A stretch of 64,000 nt of DNA. Origin: Stenocarpella maydis. Taxonomy: Eukaryota > Ascomycota > Sordariomycetes > Diaporthales > Diaporthaceae. The notes beneath the pieces were generated by a model, which made no database searches, was not told the DNA's origin, and was given only the letters and a program-made list of their open reading frames with translations. The stretch's first letter is position 1; the number at the start of each line of letters is the position of its first letter. The translations under genes were made by a program, and so were the position numbers. This document shows positions 56,073 to 64,000 of this stretch, piece by piece. The DNA lies in NCBI GenBank assembly GCA_002270565.1, contig NQMI01000124.1, positions 62,001-126,000 of the forward strand, written 5' to 3'.

Positions 56073-58743
56073 CTACTTGAGCTCTCCGAGCGAATGTAAC
56101 AGTTGGCATACAGGCTCTGATACCGATATACATACGTCCCGCGCCGAGAACTTACTCGTAATAAGCCCAACAACCTCCCGGCTCAGGGTCGGAGAGTCAG
56201 CTGGCGAGGCGCATACTGGACCCAATCGTGTGAGGGAAGACATGACATCCGCGCCCAAGTCGACAGTTATGACAGGAGTAGCTCCGCCGTGGGTGATCCA
56301 TTTCTGAGCCTCGATGGTCTCGCGGCCGTCAACCTGCACTTTGCTGGTGCTGGCCTCCACGCCAAGGTCATCCTGCGCCGCAGAATCAGAAGAAGCCAGA
56401 GACGACGACGGGTCGAGCGCCCGTAGGGCCACACCCACGCCCAGGCTTCGATAGGTCCATAGGCACAGGGAAGCCCGACACACGGCCACGACGATAAAGT
56501 CTACCGACTGAAGGCCATGGAGAGAGCGGAGGACCCGCATGATCTGGCCAGCATGCCATACTGCCCTCCGTGCGGCACGGCTCTCCCGCCACCGCCGCAA
56601 GGTGCCGAGGGTACTCGCCCAAGCTCCAGGCTCGTCCTCGCACAACAGCCTGCCCATGGCATCTAATGGCGCGCTACACACCATGGCATTGAATTCAAGC
56701 AGGATGGCCGCAGTGGGTGACTCAGGCACAGCCCCTATATCCCATATGGATCGCGTCTCGTCGATCAAGCGAGTTATGTGCCAGTCATTGGGCGTTGCAT
56801 CATGATAGCCTCCTGACGAGGCAGCCTTTAATTGAGAGTCCCCCAGGGCGGCGCGGCGTTTTCCGTCGTCGGAAATCATAGTCATGACACAATGGAGAAC
56901 AGCCGCGTACGCCAGTCCCGAGTCCTGGACGGGCGGGAATCGGGTGAAGATGCCTGGATCTCGCAGGAGGCTGTGCAGGTCTACAGGGCTCTTCTTGTCG
57001 GGAGCGACCGAGGGCGACGATCGACGGAGATATGCATCCCTCCACGCAATGGCACTGCCTGAATACCATAGTTCTTTGTCGGCAGGTATGGAGATAGATA
57101 TATCGGTGAAGGAAAATGCCGAGCATATTCCAAGGAGATTGGATTCCTGGGCGCAGTGCATGAAGATTCGGTACGCCAGCCTGTTGTCAGAGGTCAGCAG
57201 CCTGATCCATGCTTTGGTGATAGTGCTGCTGTAGTAGCTTTCACGGGTGACTACCGTTTAAAGGACTCAGCTTCAATCCACCGCCTCCATTTGGCCTCCA
57301 GGATTTGAGGTTTGTCCTCCAGGGAGGGGTAGTCTAGGTCTCGGCATGCTGCTCTGTAAAAACGAGCATTCTGCATGAGTATCTAGAGCCGTAGCACCCA
57401 GTCACCACTCAGAATAGTCGTCCTCTTCGTAAAGAGAAAAGTCTGGTTCATGGCTTACCCTTACTATTGAACCAACCCGCGAAACGGCCGCATCCCTGAG
57501 GCGGCTGTCCACACTCCAGAAGCCAATTTCCACCTGCAGATACAAGGCCTGCAAGGTCTGTAAGTCACGACAGCATGTCGTAGTCCAATCACCCTATTTT
57601 TTTTTTAGTTCAGAACTCAATGCATGATCAGCCCGGGGGGGGGGGGGGTTGGTGTCTCCTTAAAACCGGTACAGTTTCGCGGCACCCAATTCCCATCAGG
57701 TTGTGGCTGAATGACCTTAACCGTGGATTAGGTGAAGATGCCCCTCCTGCGGCAATACATGCCATGACAAGTTTTATATCGCATGCTGATGGTTCAAATG
57801 TAGGCACGTGGATGAAGGGTGCGATATGTTTCTTCTCTAGGTTGAGGAAGATGTGTAGCAACCTCTCCATGATGCCTAGCGAAGGAAAGGGATTTCCTGC
57901 ATCGGGTCTGCGGCCAAGGCTCACTGGAAAACGTTGGGTTGATAGCAGAATCTGATCTCGCGTGTGACTGTCTAACAGCGGCATCAGGACTGTGTCATCA
58001 TCCAAATCAAGGGCCTCATCAGAAAACAATCCCTCTTCGGATGCAAGAAACAGTTGCGGTTCATCCGACTCCAAGAACTGCTGCGTGGCGTATGGGGATA
58101 GCCCAAACAGCTCCCTGTACGTCTTCTTAACCTCTGACACTGCCTTCCTTGCATATTCTGTAAGTCTCTGGCGAGAGGCTAGGGGGCCTGCTTCGGCTGA
58201 CGTGGGCACATGTGATATAGGCTGTCCTACGTTGGTGAGATCGACAGCCTTCAGGCAATTCCAAGGCGTGGTATGATACGGCTCGAATCTGTCCCACGAG
58301 TAGAGGGACTTTGCAATTGTGGCTATATCCGAGCTTCCGGCCCCAGGCGAGGTGAAGGGTTTGCTTGAGAGCTGATCCCTTGAACCTTCTGGTGGTGAAT
58401 AGTTGAAAATTTGTTCCCACCAAGGGGCTTCAGAAGCGTAGCCGTCCTTTTGCTTGGGATCCAATGAGACCTGGCTCGATGAAGCCTCCGACGGCACTAG
58501 ATCTGGGATCCCAGCATGGGCTTCATTCAGTGTCGTTTGGGGGTCCAACCCGGGGGTTGGTGAAGCTAGGCGGCCCGGGTAAGATCTGACACACTCAATG
58601 TTCTTCCTGCGGCAACGGTGGCAAACTCTCAAATCATCGCATTTGACCTTTGATACGGCACATGACTCACAAGCTTGGGGTGCTCGGACAGATCTTGAAA
58701 GGTATCTCCGCTTCTTTGGACGGGGTGAAGTCATGCCTTCCAT
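56073..58743 (-). CDS. Zn2Cys6 transcription factor with fungal-specific middle domain
   Basis: This is a predicted 797-residue nuclear regulator. Exons are 58743-57673, 57557-57459, 57370-57255 and 57180-56073, with introns of 115, 88 and 74 nt. The zinc cluster has C25-x2-C28-x6-C35-x5-C41-x2-C44-x6-C51, after a basic KKRR nuclear-localisation-like stretch. The middle (residues 290-480) shows HIAPFIHVPTF, LQALYLQVEIGFWS and ARFYRAACRDLDYPSL. This is the fungal_trans arrangement of this class. Intron 1 contains C and A homopolymer runs. The start codon sits only 40 bases after the stop of the upstream gene on the same strand, so the two may be one gene (see findings). Confidence 0.75.
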
Positions 58744-58783
58744 TGTCGGGAAATGACGGGGCTCGCTTCAATAACGTTTTAAA

Positions 58784-59758
58784 TCAGCACTTGACACCAA
58801 GGTGAATGGGTTGCCCGTACCAAAGAACAGAGCCTGACGCGGTCAAAGGAGGCTCTGAAGTTCGTGCTGACGGCGTGTCGGTAAGACCCAGTGCATCCTG
58901 CTCCAGGTAATTCTCCTGCAACTGCTCAGTAGTGCCGTTAGAGCTTGCCACCGAGTTGTAGCTGTCACCAATGAAGCTCGTGGCTCCCAAAAGACCATGG
59001 CTCCGGTCCGTGGAACACAGTGGCCTGTTTGTGAGGTGGCATTGGCTCAGGTCTGAGGCTTCTAGGGCCCCTTCATCTGGGAGAGTTGTTAGGGGCCAAA
59101 GCAGTGAAGGTTGATGCTCTGTTGATGAGAGATCAGCGGAGGTGAGATCATAAGAATCGTCAGTTATCTGCGTGACTGTTGTTTAGCATTAAAAGAGCAC
59201 ATGGTAACGATAAGCGATGAGGCGGTACATCTATTACCTCCGGTGTTTGATCATCAACAGCAGGAATTGGTTCGTGTTGGCTTGAGTTTGATGGCGCAGA
59301 GGGCATGAGCGAAGGTCCATCTAGGCGATGGGCACTACGCCTCTGGTCGGCAACATAGACACATGTCCTTTTCCTCCCCACGCATCTCATGCAGGGATCC
59401 TGGCCGTTGCACTTCTGCTTGGACTCAGCGCAGGCACGACAAGCCCTTGGAACGCAGTCGCGGCGGGACCGGCCTCCGTCACCACGCTGTGCGGGAGCCG
59501 CTTGGGCATGACTCCGCATATGACGGAGAAGAGTGTCTCTGCGACCATCAGCAGGCTGCTAATAGTCATGCGCTTACGTACTCAAACACGTACATCTATG
59601 CAGTGTCAAGGTGTCCAGGGGCTGGTCTATTACCTTCTGGCAAAGTCCGCCCCGCAGACAGCACAGGAGAAAGGTCTGGCTCCGACGTGGCGCAGGAGGT
59701 GGCGTTCAAGGTGATGGGAACGACTGAACTCGTAGCTGCAGAATGGACATTGCGGCAT
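58784..59758 (-). CDS. C2H2 plus Zn2Cys6 double-type transcription factor (short)
   Basis: Exons are 59758-59634, 59538-59238 and 59167-58784, giving 269 residues if it ends at the TGA at 58784. Two C2H2 fingers (C4-x2-C7-x12-H20-x3-H24 and C32-x2-C35-x12-H48-x3-H52) are followed by a complete Zn2Cys6 cluster (C75, C78, C85, C91, C94, C101). This finger combination is known in fungal regulators, usually with a long C-terminal regulatory domain. Here none follows within the frame. It may be a short protein, or its exon 3 may continue into the next gene by splicing from a GTGTCA donor near 58790. Divergent from the FAD-oxidoreductase gene (643-bp shared promoter). Confidence 0.65.
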
Positions 59759-60401
59759 CGTGTCGTGCTACGGCCAGACTGGGGAGTGGTCTCCGATGGC
59801 TGAGAAGAATGGTTGCGTTAGGCCGTGGAGGTTCAAGGAACCTAGTATTCATCGGAGGTTGCGGGGTTGAAATAACGGGGAATGTCTGACTTATGACTGT
59901 GTCGCGCAGAGTTCCGCGGCCTCTGCGGCATAGCACGGTAAGGCATATAGAGATTCGGAAATACGGAAATAGTAGCCCTGGAGAGCCGTGTGAGAAATAA
60001 GGTGACCACGTGACTTTCCCGCCTGCATATCCCGCTCCGGTCGTCAAGTGCCGAAGAGAAATGCCCCCCCCCCCCCACAACATCCGGTGCCTCCACGAGA
60101 CGGCCACAGATCACATACCCCATGGATTCGGAGAGGCGGGGGCATCCGGGGAGGCTCGAGATGCTGGGGGTCGCAGAATGTTTGAGGGCGAAGAAGGCCC
60201 CCGATGTCATGTCTTAATCAAGGATTCGACAATGACGGCTCCGGCTGGGAAGAAAAGTCCTCGCATCGCATCACATCTTGTCTTCTATCCCGCACCTAGC
60301 CCAGTCAGCGATACCCCTAGGTATCTAAGTTATCATCTATCTACCTACTCGGGATAACTCTTTTACACCGTCGACGCTTCGCTCAGTCGCCGCATCCACC
60401 A
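59759..60401. promoter_or_regulatory. Divergent promoter region (regulator / FAD-oxidoreductase)
   Basis: A 643-bp interval lies between divergent starts. It contains a C-run (60063-60078) and CCGGTG/CCGG-type steps. Its length almost equals the other divergent promoter in this group. No experimentally known site was recognised. Confidence 0.45.
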
Positions 60402-62033
60402 ATGGCCAACTCAGACTTCACCAAGCTGGGGAGGCTGACCTCTGAACCTGCGGGACAGGGATGGGACTTCATCGTCGTGGGCTCCGGACACAATGGCCTC
60501 ACGGCAGCTGCGTATCTTGCAAGCGCAGGCCTCAGGGTCCTCGTCCTCGAACGCGCGTCGTACCCGGGTGGTGGTGTCGCCAGCATGCCCATGGCGGAGG
60601 CTGGATACCTCAGTGAGCGCCACAGTGCAATCCACCAGTTGATCCTCGCGAATCCCATGATTACGCGCGATGAGCTGCAGCTCCAGCGCCATTACGGCCT
60701 CAAGTACAATCCCTTGGAACCTGCGTATGCTATTATCATGGAAGATATGGTCATTCCCCTTTACAAAGAGCGCCATTGCACTATTGAGGCCATCCGCGAG
60801 TTCTCGCCCGAGGACGCTGATGCGTATGATCGCTTTGTTGGAAAGTGTATTGCCATCACGGAGATCCTCTTGCCGTCCATGTACGAGCCGCCCCGCGACA
60901 TCTCGGCTGAGATCGCGGCCTGCCCGTACGCCGAGGACTTCATGGTCGGGGCAGCCAGCTCTTCACTCAATATCATCCAGCGTGAGTTCAAGCACGAGGC
61001 CCTGCAGGTCGCACTCCTGCGGTTTGTTACCGAGATCCAGCTTGCGCACCCCACGACCGTGGGCACAGGAGTCATTGTCTACATTGCCTTCGGCCTCCTT
61101 GATAGGTATGGTCTTATGGCCCCCGAGGGAGCCGGTACTGGCTGGACCAACTCCGTGATCCGCTGTCTGGAGGCCCACAATGGCGAGGTCCGTCTCAACA
61201 CCGAGGTAGTCAAGGTTGTTTGCGAGGGCGGTCGGGCTGTCGGCGTACGAACGCGTGCGGGCGAGATACGGGCCAAACGAGGAGTTATTGGACAGATCCA
61301 CCCCCATCTGCTCGACCAGATGGTTGACGGTTTGGACGAGTCAGTCACGGCTGCGGCCAAGGCCACCAATCTGTCTGAGTTCTCTCTTTTTGTTATTCAC
61401 GCAGCGCTGGAGCGGCCCTTGCAGTTCAAGGCAGGGCCAATCGCCGACAAGGCTGTTATGAATACGTGCTGTCCTGGAAAGCTCGACATGCTTATAGACA
61501 GCTACGACAAGATGGCCCAAGGCCTCCTGCCAGAGAATATTATGATCGGCGCCTCAAGCATCAGCACAGCTGATCCTACGAGATGTCCTCCTGGGAAGGC
61601 ACTGCTGCACTGTGTCGTCATGTGCAAGGCAGAGAATGCTTACGGAGGTTGGGACGCTTGGGACCGGATCAAAGACGATTGGGCCCAAAAAATCTTTAAG
61701 TATTTCTCCAGATACCTGAAGAACTTCACTCCAGATATTATTCGATCCTACGAAGTCGTCACACCCAGAGATCACCAGGCTGATAGCCCTAGCTTCCAGA
61801 AGGGCGACATCTGCGGGCTCGGAATGGGCGCAGCCCAGATGGGTACGCACCGGCCGACGCCTGCCCTTGCTCAATATCGTGTACCGGGCGTTGAGGGACT
61901 CTATCTTGCCGGACCATTCATGCACCCAGGTGGCGGCGTTTGGGGCGGTGGCCGCCCGGTAGCGATGAGAGTGCTTGAAGATCTTGGAATAGATTTTAAT
62001 CAGATCTTTGGGACCGAGGCCACGAAACTGTGA
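60402..62033 (+). CDS. FAD-dependent oxidoreductase (PYROXD2/carotenoid-desaturase-like)
   Basis: This single-exon gene gives 543 residues; the ATG at 60402 has context CCAATGG. The N-terminal Rossmann motif is DFIVVGSGHNGLTAAAYLASAG (GxGxxG variant, FAD-binding), and the C-terminus has GLYLAGPFMHPGGGVWGGG, the second flavin-binding part. The overall length and layout match NAD(P)-binding amine-oxidase-like proteins such as PYROXD2 and phytoene-desaturase relatives. The reaction cannot be fixed from sequence; oxidation of C-C or C-N bonds is typical. Divergent with the regulator gene. Confidence 0.85.
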   Translation: MANSDFTKLGRLTSEPAGQGWDFIVVGSGHNGLTAAAYLASAGLRVLVLERASYPGGGVASMPMAEAGYLSERHSAIHQLILANPMITRDELQLQRHYGLKYNPLEPAYAIIMEDMVIPLYKERHCTIEAIREFSPEDADAYDRFVGKCIAITEILLPSMYEPPRDISAEIAACPYAEDFMVGAASSSLNIIQREFKHEALQVALLRFVTEIQLAHPTTVGTGVIVYIAFGLLDRYGLMAPEGAGTGWTNSVIRCLEAHNGEVRLNTEVVKVVCEGGRAVGVRTRAGEIRAKRGVIGQIHPHLLDQMVDGLDESVTAAAKATNLSEFSLFVIHAALERPLQFKAGPIADKAVMNTCCPGKLDMLIDSYDKMAQGLLPENIMIGASSISTADPTRCPPGKALLHCVVMCKAENAYGGWDAWDRIKDDWAQKIFKYFSRYLKNFTPDIIRSYEVVTPRDHQADSPSFQKGDICGLGMGAAQMGTHRPTPALAQYRVPGVEGLYLAGPFMHPGGGVWGGGRPVAMRVLEDLGIDFNQIFGTEATKL

Positions 62034-62339
62034 ATTAATCTAGTTACATAACAAGAAGGGTACTGATATTACCAAGGTCTTGCGCTTGTCTCTGTTGAGC
62101 TGCTTAGCGAATCTGCCCACGAGTTACCTCTCGTTCGATCAAGTCATACTATCACGTATGGACTGATCATTATGGATATGCCTTTCGAAGTAAAGTTGAC
62201 TCCGTCCAACTTTCACCTCTTTGTTATTCTATTATTATTCTAGTAATAACTATCAAGATGGACACCTATGGAATTACTGCCTCAGCAGATACATGCATTC
62301 ATGATTTCAGTGATGTAGAAGATGTATTATATTCTTCAG
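62034..62339. other. Convergent intergenic region, AT-rich
   Basis: The oxidoreductase and SDR genes converge. ATT/TTA triplets recur near 62228-62250. No gene is supported. Confidence 0.5.
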
Positions 62340-63167
62340 TTATGCCTTACCTTTCATGTTAGCTTCTAGAATATAATCCCGTGTTGGATCCATCTTGGAC
62401 TCCGCCCACATCGCCAACGCTTCTTCGTATCCAGGGCAAGTATTAACAAAAAACTCCCGCGTTCGAACCCCGTCTACAATCTTCTTCCCAACGACCTCAG
62501 CGCTCTTCCCATTATCCTTCAAGAAGGCCCTGAACCCGTTATGAAAAGCGTCAGACGACGACCCAGAAAGGCTTTCGACCGTTTCCGTATACGTGATATC
62601 TGGAAAGACGACGGTGACGGCAATGCCGTGAACCGAGAGGCTCACAGCCATGCTCTGGCTCATTGAGATCGCTGCAGCCTTGCAGATACAGTATGGCAAA
62701 AGGTTCTCTGCGACTATCGGAGTGGGAACGTTCCCGTTTGGCGATGCTGTGTTGACGATCTGGCCGCTGCCGCGCTTGATCATCCCCGGGAGGAAAGCCT
62801 TGGCGACTCGGAGGTAACCACAGATGTTCACGTTCATTTGTTGCTGGAGGCTCTCCAGGTCCAAGTCGACAATACCTCCGGACCTTACCAGGACAGCATT
62901 GTTGTGCACTATATCGACGGTGCCAACATCTGCCTGAACTGCTGCGGCGAAGTCGCGCACGCTGTCGTTGCTGCCAACATCGCAGTAATAGGCGTGGGCC
63001 TCGAACCCGTCACGGCGCAGAGCCTCGGCTAAAGAGTTCTGGGCTTCCTGTTGGACATCTGCCAAGACGACACGGGCACCAGCCTTCGCATATTCAGTGG
63101 CCACGGCTCTTCCAATCCCATGGGCGGCACCTGTTATAGCGATGATTTTTCCGGAGAAGTAATCCAT
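62340..63167 (-). CDS. Short-chain dehydrogenase/reductase (SDR)
   Basis: This is a single-exon gene of 275 residues. Cofactor motif TGAAHGIG (13-20) is followed by an acidic residue after the second strand (LADVQ), which suggests NAD(H) preference. HNNAV takes the place of NNAG. The active site is complete, with Ser142 in NTASPNG, Tyr159 and Lys163 (YCICK). The Asn89-Asn90-Ala91 motif is also there. This is the third SDR in the window and the second in the 51-63 kb group. The unbroken frame and gene-like ends give good confidence in the boundaries. Confidence 0.9.
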   Translation of the reverse strand: MDYFSGKIIAITGAAHGIGRAVATEYAKAGARVVLADVQQEAQNSLAEALRRDGFEAHAYYCDVGSNDSVRDFAAAVQADVGTVDIVHNNAVLVRSGGIVDLDLESLQQQMNVNICGYLRVAKAFLPGMIKRGSGQIVNTASPNGNVPTPIVAENLLPYCICKAAAISMSQSMAVSLSVHGIAVTVVFPDITYTETVESLSGSSSDAFHNGFRAFLKDNGKSAEVVGKKIVDGVRTREFFVNTCPGYEEALAMWAESKMDPTRDYILEANMKGKA

Positions 63168-63526
63168 TGCTTTGTGTTTGCAGCGGTCGTAAGAGAACGT
63201 GATTCAAAAAAATGTTTATGTGAGAGCTGCAGAATGAATTATCTCATGGAGACTCCCCCTTATGACTTACTTTTTAAACAACTTCTGAGATGATCTCCAG
63301 CCAGCAATTTAGCGTCTTCTCCCGGTCTGTCTTCCAACCTATGGACCATCTGTTGCCGGGATGTTTCATTCATTATACTCGGGATGTGGGGAAGTGGCCA
63401 TCGGGACTCTCGTGGGGTCAAGATCATCAACTCGAGGAGCCATGTCGGAGATTGCGGGCACCAATCAAAAATCAGAAGGGCTCTCCGCCAGTCAACGTCC
63501 GCCTACCCATCTTTTCAGGACCGACC
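63168..63526. other. Upstream region of the SDR gene
   Basis: Promoter-side sequence; short chance frames only. The repeat copy C begins next. Confidence 0.4.
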
Positions 63527-64000
63527 ACCTAGTATAAGCATTAAGTGTGTAGCTTATTAGGAATTCTTATACCTCTTGAAGAGGGAAATAGTTACCCAGC
63601 TATCCTAACCCTTTAAGTTCCTAACCCTAACCCTTTAAACTCTTAATTCTTTAAACTTTTCATCTCTTTAGAAAGCTTTTAGTATACCTAAAAAAAGGGG
63701 TCCTTTATATACTTAGAGAAAGGGCCCTTTATATACCCAGAGAGCCTTTATAGAGGCCCCACCTCTAGGGCATGCTAGGAGCCCTTCCTTCAGGTATATA
63801 AAGGGTCCATTTTTTTAAAGTATATTAAAAGCCTAGTAACAGATGTTCGATTAAGCCTAGTGGAAGCAAGCCCTTATTTAGGAAGATATAATAAGCCCTT
63901 ATGAAAAGTGACTTAGAAGCATATTATGCATATGGGTCTACGGTGGAGTTCCTGACTCATTACACGAAGCGACGGTTGGTTCGGCAGCAGATCGCACACA
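63527..64000. repeat. Foldback (MITE-like) repeat, copy C, cut by the window end
   Basis: The left end (CCTAGTATAAGCATTAAGTG, then GAATTCTTATACCTCTTG) aligns with the left end of copy A. Later segments (CTTTATATACTTAGAG, GGGCCCTTTATATACCC) resemble the inner part of copy B. Two CCCTAA-type units lie at 63620-63633. The right end is outside the window. Confidence 0.6.

Overview
The window looks like nuclear DNA of a filamentous ascomycete (Pezizomycotina, probably Sordariomycetes). GC-rich genes carry short GT-AG introns, mostly 50-140 nt. Product types are typical of such fungi: Zn2Cys6 regulators, BTB proteins, a rhodopsin-domain membrane protein, GH5 and GH3 secreted enzymes, MFS and SDR proteins. 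AT-rich transposon blocks carry nonsense codons and transition-only differences, as expected from repeat-induced point mutation (RIP). All gene models are mine, from reading frames and splice signals, without transcript or database support.

Layout. 1-11.7 kb: a Zn2Cys6 regulator, an HPP-family membrane protein, a probable mitochondrial protein, an SDR and a rhodopsin-domain membrane protein. 12.2-19.6 kb: a Ty3/Gypsy element on the minus strand with two 365-bp LTRs and an ATCTA target duplication. It is badly decayed and carries an antisense Cys-rich reading frame on the plus strand. 20.9-35.0 kb: a GH5 mannanase, a TRI12-like MFS transporter, two BTB-domain proteins and a GH3 beta-glucosidase. 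The GH5 and GH3 enzymes are predicted to be secreted and would act on plant polysaccharide.

35.9-46.5 kb: a 10.6-kb block bounded by about 93-bp inverted repeats. Its left part holds a decayed DDE (Tc1/mariner-type) transposase. Its right part holds a convergent reading frame with acidic hexapeptide repeats. Between them sits a decayed Ty3/Gypsy chromovirus on the minus strand, which also has an antisense coiled-coil frame. A single ambiguous base (N) lies at 44042. 46.6-50.7 kb: gene relics and small foldback repeats, including a broken acyl-carrier-protein domain from a polyketide synthase or similar enzyme.

51.5-63.2 kb: a compact gene group. It has a CorA-like membrane protein, an SDR, a SnoaL-like protein, a Zn2Cys6 regulator with an adjacent (or fused) C2H2/Zn2Cys6 regulator, an FAD-dependent oxidoreductase and another SDR. 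It contains two divergent gene pairs with promoters of about 640 bp. The composition resembles a secondary-metabolite tailoring cluster without a working backbone enzyme. Copies of one foldback repeat family lie on both sides, at 48.6-50.3 kb and from 63.5 kb to the window end.
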